Source: Candidatus Latescibacterota bacterium
Lineage (GTDB): Bacteria; Krumholzibacteriota; Krumholzibacteriia; WVZY01
Assembly (NCBI GenBank): GCA_011772205.1
Contig: WVZY01000032.1
Location: 57,453 to 121,452, forward strand
Direction of reading: 5' to 3'
DNA: 64,000 bases
Shown here: positions 56,523 to 64,000 of the stretch, one piece after another
Layout of the letters: each line of letters starts with the position of its first letter
How positions within the stretch are numbered: position 1 is the stretch's first letter
Position numbers and translations under genes: made by a program
The notes under the pieces: generated by a model
Seen by the model: only the letters and a program-made list of their open reading frames with translations
What the model was told of the DNA's origin: nothing
Databases searched by the model: none

Positions 56523-58627
56523 GAATTCGTAACGCATCCTGCAGCAAAACTCGCACCATGGCGGCAATTCTAATATTTAGCGCAAGTGCGATACTGTCAG
56601 CGGCAGGACTCATCGGCGGTTTTATAAAGTCGTTCGGTTCCGCCGGCATGCTTTCCCTGCTCGAACCACCACCCGCGCGCGCCGATCAACGTAGCACCCG
56701 AGCGTATTCCCCGCCCGAACCACCACCCGCCCACGCCGAAGAATCCATCCCCCGCGTGTTCGTCCTCGGAATCGACGGCATGGACCCAAAGCTCCTCGAA
56801 CGATTCGTCGCCGAAGGAAAGATGCCCAATTTCGCCGCGTTCATGAACGCCCACTCCTACACGCCGCTCGGCACGAGCATTCCTCCTCAAAGCCCCGTGG
56901 CCTGGTCGAATTTCATTACCGCGATGGATCCGGGCGGTCACGGGATCTTCGATTTTATTCACAGGGACCCAGGACGATACATGCCCAAGTTCTCCGCAGC
57001 CAGTCTCGAACCACCGAAACGCGTGTGGCGGATTGGCGGCTGGGAGATCCCGCTCTCCAAAGGTGAGGCGCTGCTCTTGCGTCGCGGCAAGGCGTTCTGG
57101 CAAATCCTGGACGAGCATGACATCCCATACACGATTTTCAAAATTCCATCGAACTTCCCTCCCGCGGATTGCGAAGGCATGACCCTGTCCGGTATGGGAA
57201 CTCCCGACCTTCTTGGAACGTACGGAACGTTTTCGTTTTACACGGACGATCCCTCGTTCATGTCGCTCGAAGTGAGCGGCGGCGAGATTTACAACGTAGC
57301 GGTGGTAAACGGCAAGATCACGGCCGACCTGATCGGCCCCGATAACACGCTGAAAGCCGGCCATCCGGCGTTGATGCGAGCGTTCACCATGTATATCGAC
57401 CGCGAAAACGCGACGGCCAAGCTCGAAATGGGCGGCGAAAAATTGATTTTGGGCGAGGGCGAGTGGAGCCCCTGGGTGCCCGTTTCGTTCGATGTGGTCG
57501 GAGCGCTCAAGCGGCTGCACGGCATCTGCCGGTTTTTTCTCAAGTCCACATCTCCTTACTTCCAGCTGTACGTAACACCGATCAATGTCGATCCATCGAA
57601 GCCGGATCTCCCCATTTGCACGCCATCGGATTACTCCAAACGCCTCTACGAAAAAGTCGGGTACTACTATACCCAGGGGATGCCCGAGGACACCAAAGCT
57701 CTCGAATGGGGCGTTTTCGATGAACGTGATTTTCTGAGCCAGACACGATTCGTTCTCGAGGAGCGGATGCGGCTGCTCGATGCGCTTCTCGAAGACTTCC
57801 GCGACAGCGAAGGCCTCATGTTTTTCTACATCTCGACACTGGATCAGGCCACGCACGTGCTCTGGAAGGACATGGATCCGGAGCATCCAGGCTACCGGGA
57901 AACATCGATATGCAAAGACGCCATCGAAAATCTATATGTAAAAATGGACAGCGTTCTCGGTGTCGTGCAGGAACGCATTCCTCCGAACACCACGCTCATT
58001 ATCATGTCGGACCACGGGTTTGCCCCGTTTTACAAGAAATTCAACCTGAATGCGTGGCTCTATCAAAATGGCTACATCAGGCTGAGAAAACCCGAGGAAA
58101 TCGGCCAGCACCCGCTTCTTACGAACGTGTTCTGGCGGCGCACGCGCGCTTACGCGCTCGGGATCAACGGCCTCTATATCAACCGCCGCGGACGCGAAGG
58201 GAGAGGAGCGGTTACTACGGGGCGCGAATACAAGGCGCTCCTCGATGAGCTCGAACAGAAGCTCCTCGCCGTGAGAGATCCTGAAACAGGCGACCCCGTG
58301 ATTGCCCACGTGTACCGGTCCAGCGAGGTGTATCACGGCGCGGCCGTGGAAACGACGCCCGACTTGATCATTGGCTACCACCGGAAATATCGATCGAGCG
58401 ACGAATCCGCGCTGGGCGAGCTGAGCAAAGAGATTTTCTCGATCAACACGAGCCAGTGGAGCGGCGATCACTGCATGGCGCACGATGAAGTGCCCGGCGT
58501 CCTTCTGGTGAACAAGCCGCTGATGGTTGACGACCCCGATCTCAAGGACCTTTCCGTGTCGATTCTCGCATTGTATGGCATCGAAAAGCTGCCCGAAATG
58601 GCCGGCCGCGTGGTGTTTGGTCCTTGA
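56519..58627 (+). CDS. Exported phosphodiesterase-family protein (PDE4)
   Basis: A 702-residue protein. N-terminal hydrophobic segment (MAAILIFSASAILSAAGLIG, about 14-33) followed by a Pro-rich linker with an imperfect double repeat PPEPPPAHAEE/EPPPARADQ. The domain shows VFVLGIDGMDPK, IPPQSPVAWSNF, ISTLDQATHVLW and IIMSDHGFAPFYKK. Probably a periplasmic or membrane-tethered hydrolase/transferase. It is paralogous to PDE3 over most of its length, so the pair arose by duplication. Its last codons (FGP-stop) are tandemly copied downstream. Confidence 0.82.
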   Translation: MRIRNASCSKTRTMAAILIFSASAILSAAGLIGGFIKSFGSAGMLSLLEPPPARADQRSTRAYSPPEPPPAHAEESIPRVFVLGIDGMDPKLLERFVAEGKMPNFAAFMNAHSYTPLGTSIPPQSPVAWSNFITAMDPGGHGIFDFIHRDPGRYMPKFSAASLEPPKRVWRIGGWEIPLSKGEALLLRRGKAFWQILDEHDIPYTIFKIPSNFPPADCEGMTLSGMGTPDLLGTYGTFSFYTDDPSFMSLEVSGGEIYNVAVVNGKITADLIGPDNTLKAGHPALMRAFTMYIDRENATAKLEMGGEKLILGEGEWSPWVPVSFDVVGALKRLHGICRFFLKSTSPYFQLYVTPINVDPSKPDLPICTPSDYSKRLYEKVGYYYTQGMPEDTKALEWGVFDERDFLSQTRFVLEERMRLLDALLEDFRDSEGLMFFYISTLDQATHVLWKDMDPEHPGYRETSICKDAIENLYVKMDSVLGVVQERIPPNTTLIIMSDHGFAPFYKKFNLNAWLYQNGYIRLRKPEEIGQHPLLTNVFWRRTRAYALGINGLYINRRGREGRGAVTTGREYKALLDELEQKLLAVRDPETGDPVIAHVYRSSEVYHGAAVETTPDLIIGYHRKYRSSDESALGELSKEIFSINTSQWSGDHCMAHDEVPGVLLVNKPLMVDDPDLKDLSVSILALYGIEKLPEMAGRVVFGP

Positions 58628-58701
58628 TTCGGCATATTGGATGACAGGGTGCGTTGGATTTGGTCCTTGATTTGGCGTTTTGAATGATCGGTTGTGCTGC
58701 G
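58616..58701 (+). repeat. 43-bp tandem duplication of the PDE4 3' end
   Basis: TTTGGTCCTTGATT (codes FGP-stop) starts at 58616 and again at 58659. Units 58616-58658 and 58659-58701 align without gaps at roughly 67% identity. Confidence 0.75.
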
Positions 58702-58806
58702 TTTGCGCCGTGACGCTGCGTCCTGCAAGAAAGGCGCGTGGCGGTTGCGGGCTGATCACCAGGATGACGCCAGCGCGCCGAGTCAACATCCCGAAAGGAG
58801 ATCCCG

Positions 58807-58998
58807 ATGTTTGGCGGTCATAAGATCAAGCTCGACGTGGACATGTACGAACGATTGAAAAAAGTGGCCGAAGCGGCCGGATATGCTTCTGTCGATGAGT
58901 TCGTCCTGCACGTGCTCGAAAGAGAGCTGGCGCGTCTGGACGAAGGCGGCTCGGATGAAGACATCAAAAAGAAGCTCGAAGGGCTCGGGTATATGTAG
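58807..58998 (+). CDS. Second small RHH-like protein with LGY tail
   Basis: A 63-residue protein. IKLDVDMYERLKKVAEAAGY followed by VDEFVLHVLEREL resembles the RHH layout of the 48376 protein (strand-helix-helix, (T/V)DFV(V/L)(Y/H)VL), and it ends IKKKLEGLGYM. The two are clear paralogues by pattern, with the same tail. GAAAGGAGA precedes the ATG. It lies in the same strand between PDE4 and the membrane protein gene. Confidence 0.7.
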   Translation: MFGGHKIKLDVDMYERLKKVAEAAGYASVDEFVLHVLERELARLDEGGSDEDIKKKLEGLGYM

Positions 58999-59015
58999 TG
59001 ATTATTTTAATAGCC

Positions 59016-59037
59016 CGCGTGCACTGATCTGCACGCG
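59016..59037 (+). terminator. Hairpin after the second RHH-like gene
   Basis: CGCGTGCA-CTGATC-TGCACGCG, a perfect 8-bp stem 17 bp after the stop, without a T run, so termination is uncertain. Confidence 0.4.
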
Positions 59038-59083
59038 TGGCGCTGTGTGCGGCAATCCCCGCACGCTAACCGGCGATTGAGAA

Positions 59084-59905
59084 GTGAATATCATCTCCAC
59101 CATCATAACGAAATGCTTCGATCTCATTTTATGGCCGTTTGGCCGGCACCCTTCGATCGGGCTCATCGTGCTGTCGCTTCTGACCGGCATCGCCCTGGCG
59201 ATCATTTTCAAATACGCGTCCAACCAGAAGCGGATACGCGCCGCCAAGGACCGTTTCAAGGCGCGGATCCTGGAGATGCGCATCTATCAGGATGATTTTT
59301 TATCGATTGTCCGCTCGCTGTTCGGTGCCTTGTGGGCGAACGTGTTTTATCTCCGCCACAGTTTCAGGCCCATCCTGTTTCTCATTGTTCCCGTCGGCAT
59401 CATCGTCATCCAAATGGATGCGCGGTATGCCCGGCGGCCCTTGCAGCCCGGAGAAAAGACGATCCTCGAGCTCTTGCTCGCACCGGGCGTGGATCCGTAT
59501 TCGGTGGAGGCTTCCGTGTCGAGCGTTTCCGGCGTGCGCGTGGACTCGCGGCCCGTCCGAATCGCCGACCCTCCGGAGATCGACTGGCGCCTCGAAGTGC
59601 TCGAAGCCGGGAGGCATGAGATCGGCGTGTCTGTTAACGGTGCGCGATACGTGTTTCCGGTCATAGCAGAAGAAAAGAACCGCGTGATCGGACACGAACG
59701 AAAGGCATCTTCGTTCTGGGAGCCGTTGATCCACCCGGGTCTTCCCTCTTTTTCTGGAGATTCGCAGATTGTGGGTGTTCGAATCCAGTATCCCTCGCTG
59801 TCCCACCCGCTTCTCTTCTGGCACACACACTGGATCGTTGTGCTGCTCTTCTACTCGCTCGTGGGCGCCCTCGTATCGAAATTTCTTTTCAAAGTAGAGA
59901 TTTAA
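59084..59905 (+). CDS. Membrane protein, DUF106/EMC3-like
   Basis: A 273-residue protein with TM segments at about 25-43 (IGLIVLSLLTGIALAIIF), 94-110 (PILFLIVPVGIIVIQM) and 248-266 (WIVVLLFYSLVGALVSKF). Between TM1 and TM2 is a basic region (KYASNQKRIRAAKDRFKARI) and a helix LEMRIYQDDF, a layout I associate with DUF106/EMC3/YidC-like insertases; this is from memory and uncertain. A soluble domain (about 115-240) with GEKTILELLL and a LEVLEAGRHEIGV beta region follows. GTG start; the cluster context suggests a membrane component. No clear ribosome site. Confidence 0.5.
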   Translation: MNIISTIITKCFDLILWPFGRHPSIGLIVLSLLTGIALAIIFKYASNQKRIRAAKDRFKARILEMRIYQDDFLSIVRSLFGALWANVFYLRHSFRPILFLIVPVGIIVIQMDARYARRPLQPGEKTILELLLAPGVDPYSVEASVSSVSGVRVDSRPVRIADPPEIDWRLEVLEAGRHEIGVSVNGARYVFPVIAEEKNRVIGHERKASSFWEPLIHPGLPSFSGDSQIVGVRIQYPSLSHPLLFWHTHWIVVLLFYSLVGALVSKFLFKVEI

Positions 59906-59998
59906 GAAAGTCTGCACAAAGCTGCTGCGACGTGGCGTGTGCCGATTAGCTAAAGCTCCGGCAGCGTGGCTTGTGCCGATCTGCGCGGACGACTTTCT
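59905..59998. repeat. Inverted AGAAAGTC pair around a 34-bp tandem repeat
   Basis: AGAAAGTC at 59905-59912 pairs with GACTTTCT at 59991-59998. Between them two 34-bp units begin AAAGCT at 59918 and 59952, sharing GTGTGCCGAT/TTGTGCCGAT. It begins at the stop codon of the membrane protein. Its outer arm resembles that of the 45.6-kb element. Confidence 0.5.
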
Positions 59999-60001
59999 GT
60001 C

Positions 60002-60121
60002 AGCTGCCGGTCACCCTGCATCTTTCGCGCAACGTTCCACCGGCTGTTAATCGCCCTATATCTTTCGAGCAGCGTTCCACCAGCTGTTAATCATCCTATA
60101 TCTTTCGAGCAGCAATGAACA
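60002..60121 (-). repeat. Three 40-bp tandem repeats at methyltransferase 3' end
   Basis: Units begin at 60002, 60042 and 60082. The last overlaps the methyltransferase end (codes AARKI-stop); the others repeat CTATATCTTTCGAGCAGCGTTCC. Two of three are close to identical. Confidence 0.8.
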
Positions 60122-60839
60122 GCCATGGGCTGACGTGCGGGAGACGCCTGAGGAACAAGACGCGTTCGAGAATTGCAAACACAGGAATCAGTGGATTGTT
60201 GGAGCTGCGGGTGAACGGGGGCCACCGATACCCCCAGCACTTTTCGACGTCGAATCCGGTCTCGCGGAGCTTTTTCGTGTATTCGGCGACGCCTTCCAAA
60301 TAGTACAGGTCTTCGAAGTCGGGCGCGTTCTTACTGAGCTTTTTGAGACGGCCGATATAAGAGTTTTTGTTGTGCGCCGTAAAGAGAAACCTTCCGTTCT
60401 TCTTTAGAATGCGGTGAACGTCGGCGAAATATCTCACGTTTTTATCGCCCTCGCCCGTGGTGCAGGGGCTCACTTCAATCGTCAACACCACATCGAATGC
60501 GGCATCCCTGATGGGAAGCTCGAGCCCGCTTGCATGGATGGCAGGGATGTCCGTCCTTTCTTTTAGAAATATTTCGATGGGTTCCGGATCGAAATCGACA
60601 AGCACCGGAGAATGACCGAGTTCATGGACGAAGCTCGAGTGCTGCCCATGACCTCCGCCCACGTCCAGAATGAGGAGCCTGGCGTCGGACCGGCTCAGCG
60701 CTTTTTTAATGAACGTCTGCTCGGCACCCGCCATGTACCTCCCCATACGAGTGCGCGATTGGTAAATAAAATACCAGCCTTGATTGTCCGGCACTTGCGT
60801 TCTCCCTGGCGGCCGTTTCGCCGAGTTTTGACTCTTCAT
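60096..60839 (-). CDS. Class I SAM-dependent methyltransferase
   Basis: A 247-residue methyltransferase with motif I ILDVGGGHGQHS (about 56-67), a DFDP acidic motif and VVLTIEVSP. Substrate unknown. Convergent with the preceding membrane protein gene and on the same strand as PDE5. No good ribosome site in front of ATG 60839. Its last codons are tandemly repeated downstream. Confidence 0.75.
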   Translation of the reverse strand: MKSQNSAKRPPGRTQVPDNQGWYFIYQSRTRMGRYMAGAEQTFIKKALSRSDARLLILDVGGGHGQHSSFVHELGHSPVLVDFDPEPIEIFLKERTDIPAIHASGLELPIRDAAFDVVLTIEVSPCTTGEGDKNVRYFADVHRILKKNGRFLFTAHNKNSYIGRLKKLSKNAPDFEDLYYLEGVAEYTKKLRETGFDVEKCWGYRWPPFTRSSNNPLIPVFAILERVLFLRRLPHVSPWLFIAARKI

Positions 60840-60859
60840 GTGTTGTTGTGTTTGTTCAA

Positions 60860-61090
60860 TTGCTTCTGCCCGATCGATTTTGTCCAGGCTGGGACGATTA
60901 CACTCCAGTATTTTGGCTCTTTGGATGTTGTTGGATTTGCCCGATTGCTTTTGTCCAGTTTCTTTTGTCCAGACTGGGACGACTACGCTATCGAATATAC
61001 CCCAGCGTTTTCAGGTATCGTTGAATTCGCTCAATTGCTCCTGCACGGGCCAGGACGACTACGCTATCGAATATACCCCAGCGTTTTCAG
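60860..61090 (-). repeat. Tandem repeat spanning the PDE5 3' end
   Basis: A 38-bp stretch at 61053-61090, which codes the last PDE5 residues (LKTLGYIR-stop), is repeated exactly at 60977-61014 (period 76 bp). A third, degenerate unit lies at about 60880-60930. The region fills the gap between PDE5 and the methyltransferase start. Confidence 0.85.
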
Positions 61091-63118
61091 CATATCTTCC
61101 AATGATTGCAGCTCCTCGTAGCTCGCATCGCGAGCGGGAGTCAGCTCCGCGTATTTTCTCAAATAGTAAGTACTTTTTTGCGCGAGAAATTCCGGTCTAA
61201 TCGCCGTGTCGATCACTTCCCCATCGAAATCCTTTGCCAGCGGCAAATCCATGAGATAGAGGATCGTGGGCGTGATATCCTGGATGTTCCGTATCCCCGC
61301 ATCAATGCCCGCCTGAATGTGATTGCCCCACAGGAGGTACATCCCGTTCCTTTCGTGATACCAGCTCTCGCGCTTATTCGCCCTTCGGACCACCTTGGGA
61401 GAATTGATGCGGAGATCCGATCCTTCGACAAAGTAATCCGAATACGCCCCCGTGACGATCATTGCGGGGGGATTCCCCGCCGCATCTTCGGGGACCTCGA
61501 TCAGTTCGACCGGGAATGCCCGGCCTGTCTCGGGATCCGTTATGTTCTTCGCCTCTTCTTTCATGTAAGCGATCAAGGTCTCCCTTGGCTCCTGTCCCTC
61601 TTCGATTGGAATGCCGCGCCGCATCAACACGCCCCTTGTGAGCAGCTTCTCATTGAAATACACGCACCACCGGTCTGTAAAGGCGAGCGATTTGTCGAAA
61701 TTCACGTTTCTCGAGTTCGACAGCACGCTGATGTCCTCGAAAAACTTGTTCAGATCGATGGCGTATTCGAACTCGGCAAATCCGTGATCCGACGCCAGGA
61801 TGAGCGTTGCATCCGCGGGCATCCGTTCCAGCAGCTCGGCGAGAAACCTGTCGATCGTTTTGTAGGCGTGTTTCGTCCTGTTGGACACGCCCTCCTGGTG
61901 CTGGATATTGTCCGGTGCCATGAACGTGTAGAGGAAGAGATCCCAGTCATCATAGTCATAGAAAAATGAGGCGAACTTGGCCGTCTCCTGCACACCTTGC
62001 GGCACCAACTCCGGATTGAATCCAAGGGAGATGAGATAATGACCGAACGTTTCCTCGATCTCGCGGCCGAGCGTTTCCGGGTACGTCATCTCGAGTTTCG
62101 GATCCGACGGCAGGCGCATTAGCGGGCTCACCTTGATCAATCCCCTCGCCCTCAGGCGATGAACATTCACACTGCAAGCCAATTTCCTGATCGGTCCCTT
62201 AGGGCCGCCTTCTCTATAATAGAGCTGAAACCACGGCGACCATTTGTCTATTTTGAATACCTGCACCGGAACCGGCTTACCAGGTTTCCATGCACTGCCC
62301 ATTGGCGATACCTTCAATGCGACCGTGTCTAGATTCTCCTCGTTGTCATCTGTCGTGTCGTACAGACCGAGCGCCAATCTGCTCCACAAGAAGTTCGTCC
62401 GACCAACGATCTTCCGACCATAAGATATGCTGTCCAGCGCCTCGTAAAACTTACCCTGGTGCGTCCTGAACACACAGTTTGTGATCTGCTCCTCACTCTC
62501 GTAGGAGATCGGGGTTAGCAGTCCCGAGACCATGATCCCGTTGACCGGCCGCACCGGGTAGGTGACCGGCATGTTCGTCACTCCCACGCGCCTCCCCGCA
62601 GCGGAGGCCACATCCCAGACGAACGGCACCTCCACATCGAGCGATGACACCGTATGAAAGAGGTTCCCCTCGCCGCTCCATGAGCCAAACGTGTAGATGC
62701 CGCTTTTCTCCGGCAGGTAGCCCGTTTGCATCGTCGTCCAGGCCGGCGGGGAGAAAAAGCATTCCACGGATCGCAGTATGCCGGAAGCGCCTTCTTCTTT
62801 GAGCCGCTTGAATGTGGGGAGGATGCCCTCTTCGATCATCGGATCGATGATTTTCCAGGTGGCGCCGTCCAGGCCGATGAAGACGACCTGGTGGGGTGGT
62901 TTTTGGGTGGTTGTTTTGGTGGTGGCTTTGTCATTGGCGGTTTTTCCGGCGGTTCTGCTGGCTCTTTTGCTGGCGGCGGGGCCTTTAGAGAGGAAGTCCT
63001 CCATGGTGTCGAATTCGTTTTTAGGGCCCGGGGATAGGGGGCCTTTGAAGAGCGCGAGTAATATGGCGGCTGCGGAGATTATGATTATTGCGGTTGTTGT
63101 GAGGAGTTTCTTGATCAT
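61064..63118 (-). CDS. Exported phosphodiesterase-family protein with LGY tail (PDE5)
   Basis: A 684-residue protein. N-terminal membrane anchor or signal (LLTTTAIIIISAAAILLAL) then a Thr/Lys-rich linker (KTANDKATTKTTTQKP) and the catalytic domain: VVFIGLDGATWKI, ECFFSPPAWTTMQTG, MAPDNIQHQEG and LILASDHGFAEFE. It ends SLEDMLKTLGYIR, the tail shared with three non-homologous neighbours. Probably acts in the periplasm. Transcribed opposite to PDE1-PDE4. It could be a phosphotransferase of the same superfamily; the reaction cannot be told by eye. Confidence 0.82.
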   Translation of the reverse strand: MIKKLLTTTAIIIISAAAILLALFKGPLSPGPKNEFDTMEDFLSKGPAASKRASRTAGKTANDKATTKTTTQKPPHQVVFIGLDGATWKIIDPMIEEGILPTFKRLKEEGASGILRSVECFFSPPAWTTMQTGYLPEKSGIYTFGSWSGEGNLFHTVSSLDVEVPFVWDVASAAGRRVGVTNMPVTYPVRPVNGIMVSGLLTPISYESEEQITNCVFRTHQGKFYEALDSISYGRKIVGRTNFLWSRLALGLYDTTDDNEENLDTVALKVSPMGSAWKPGKPVPVQVFKIDKWSPWFQLYYREGGPKGPIRKLACSVNVHRLRARGLIKVSPLMRLPSDPKLEMTYPETLGREIEETFGHYLISLGFNPELVPQGVQETAKFASFFYDYDDWDLFLYTFMAPDNIQHQEGVSNRTKHAYKTIDRFLAELLERMPADATLILASDHGFAEFEYAIDLNKFFEDISVLSNSRNVNFDKSLAFTDRWCVYFNEKLLTRGVLMRRGIPIEEGQEPRETLIAYMKEEAKNITDPETGRAFPVELIEVPEDAAGNPPAMIVTGAYSDYFVEGSDLRINSPKVVRRANKRESWYHERNGMYLLWGNHIQAGIDAGIRNIQDITPTILYLMDLPLAKDFDGEVIDTAIRPEFLAQKSTYYLRKYAELTPARDASYEELQSLEDMLKTLGYIR

Positions 63119-63275
63119 GATGTATTGCTTATGGAGCTTGGGTGCAGTTTTGTTTTTGCTAAGCCAGGAGTTTTATGAAATTTATGGTGCTGGCAGTGCG
63201 TTCGTGCCGGCTATGGCACATTGGAAACATTGGCGTTGGAGCTACTTTTGTCGAGCCATAGCACTCTGAAAACAT

Positions 63276-63364
63276 TGGTGCCGGAGGCCGGACTCGAACC
63301 GGCACGGAGCCTTAGGCTCCAGCGGATTTTAAGTCCGCTGCGTCTACCATTCCGCCGCTCTGGT
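63276..63364 (-). tRNA. tRNA-Leu (TAA), mispaired acceptor
   Basis: An 89-nt class II tRNA with encoded CCA, anticodon TAA in CTTAAAA, long variable arm GGAGCC-TAA-GGCTCC and T-arm GGTTCGAGTCC. The acceptor 5' strand ACCAGAG pairs with CTCCGGC only at five of seven positions (A1-C72, A4-C69 mismatched). Confidence 0.85.
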
Positions 63365-63388
63365 ATACCGTTTACCTTATTATTCATA

Positions 63389-63418
63389 AATATACCAACC
63401 ATTTCAATAAAAATGCAA
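63389..63418 (-). promoter_or_regulatory. Promoter of tRNA-Leu
   Basis: -35 TTGCAT (63413-63418) and -10 TATATT (63389-63394) on the minus strand with 18-bp spacing, about 25 bp before the tRNA. Confidence 0.55.
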
Positions 63419-63635
63419 ATTTTTTTCACGGCTGATTGTGGGACCTATCTTTCTTTGGTCTTTGGCTAATTATCATTTTAGCCGACTCCTGCAAGTATCG
63501 CCATTTCCGCAGCTCGCGCGTTGGGGCTACGCCGCGCTTGCCGTTTACCTGTTATCTGTACGAATGCATTCATCCAGGATTTCTTGGCCACCCAATGTTT
63601 GGAGCAAGCTCTATGGATTGTGTCCTTATACCAGA

Positions 63636-64000
63636 TCACTTTATCTTGCTAATTTCCTGTGCCTTTCTTTTTTCTTCTGAAATGGCCCTAGTCATGGCAG
63701 ATGAAATTAGCCCAGTGGGAACTGCCACGACTCCTAGCCCAATCATTAGCATCAAGAATGTAAATATTTTGCCCCCAACTGTAACTGGACAGATATCACC
63801 ATATCCGACGGTTGTTAGGGTTGCGACTGCCCACCACATTGCATGAAAAATCGAGCCAAATGTATCAGGCTGAGCAGAATTCTCGAAGTAGTAAATTCCA
63901 ACAGAGGACACGAATAGCAGAAATACAGTTGCCTTGGCTGTCAACGCCGTTTTTCTTTGTCCGCAAAACAACGGTTTAAGATGTCCCCTGTTCAACGGAT
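63636..64000 (-). CDS. Potassium-channel pore domain protein, 5' end missing
   Basis: A fragment of about 120 residues, two-TM pore: TM1 (ATVFLLFVSSVGIYYF), pore helix and selectivity filter TLTTVGYGD, TM2 (IFTFLMLMIGLGVVAVPTG). The frame stays open to the window edge, so the N-terminus is outside. Ends EEKRKAQEISKIK. Family: Ion_trans_2. The 270 bases between it and the tRNA hold only the promoter listed. Confidence 0.85.
   Translation of the reverse strand, partial: PLNRGHLKPLFCGQRKTALTAKATVFLLFVSSVGIYYFENSAQPDTFGSIFHAMWWAVATLTTVGYGDICPVTVGGKIFTFLMLMIGLGVVAVPTGLISSAMTRAISEEKRKAQEISKIK

Noticed and set aside
60002..60121. 40-bp repeats as a CRISPR array
   Set aside because: The units abut with no spacers, and one overlaps a gene end. 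No cas genes are near.
63495..63545. Sixth copy of the 92-bp element
   Set aside because: Only about ten bases (TTTCCGCAGC) plus GC-rich runs match; the core TATAACTTTAGA is absent.

Overview
The window reads as chromosome of a Gram-negative bacterium with dense coding on both strands. Wza/Wzz-type export genes imply an outer membrane. A secreted protein with a FlgD-like C-terminal domain, the 'QNYPNPF' type common in FCB-group and uncultured candidate phyla, points away from the well-studied proteobacteria. I cannot name the lineage.

Region 1 (1-22 kb) is an exopolysaccharide/envelope locus. It holds a nucleotide-sugar epimerase and a UDP-sugar dehydrogenase, Wza/Wzz/BY-kinase export genes, an AMP-dependent acyl ligase with its own acyl carrier protein, a CapK-like ligase, and three PP-loop enzymes (an asparagine-synthase-like amidotransferase, an N-acetyl-sugar-amidotransferase-like protein and a NAD-synthase-like protein). 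It also has a fused double alpha/beta hydrolase, dapF, DUF362 and several secreted hydrolase-like proteins. The mix resembles exosortase-associated polysaccharide loci, but no exosortase lies in the window. Two sigma-54-like -24/-12 sites precede genes here.

Region 2 (22-48 kb) is housekeeping, nearly all on the minus strand: a GAF-GGDEF cyclase, recN, nadK, dxs, ispA, xseAB, folD, a YmdB-type phosphoesterase, rny, 6S RNA, zapA, a ZapB-like coil, pheST, rplT, rpmI, infC (with an AUU start), thrS, dnaK, cca and tRNAs for Arg, Val and, at the right edge, Leu.

Region 3 (48-63 kb) is the most unusual part. Five alkaline-phosphatase-superfamily phosphodiesterase-like proteins (three of them with N-terminal membrane or signal segments) sit with an adenylyl-sulfate-kinase-like protein, two tiny ribbon-helix-helix-like proteins, a membrane protein, a methyltransferase and a broken sulfhydrogenase operon. 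Four proteins of different families here end in the same short tail, (R/K/M)L(K/E)xLGY(I/M). I infer one envelope-modification system.

The same region is marked by repeats. Several genes have their last codons and stop tandemly duplicated just downstream. A ~92-bp palindromic element with compensating changes in its arms occurs five times in the window, three of them here. PDE1 is flanked by two diverged copies of one intergenic module. A separate ~114-nt inverted-repeat element with a promoter, at the end of cca, may be a small RNA or a miniature transposon.
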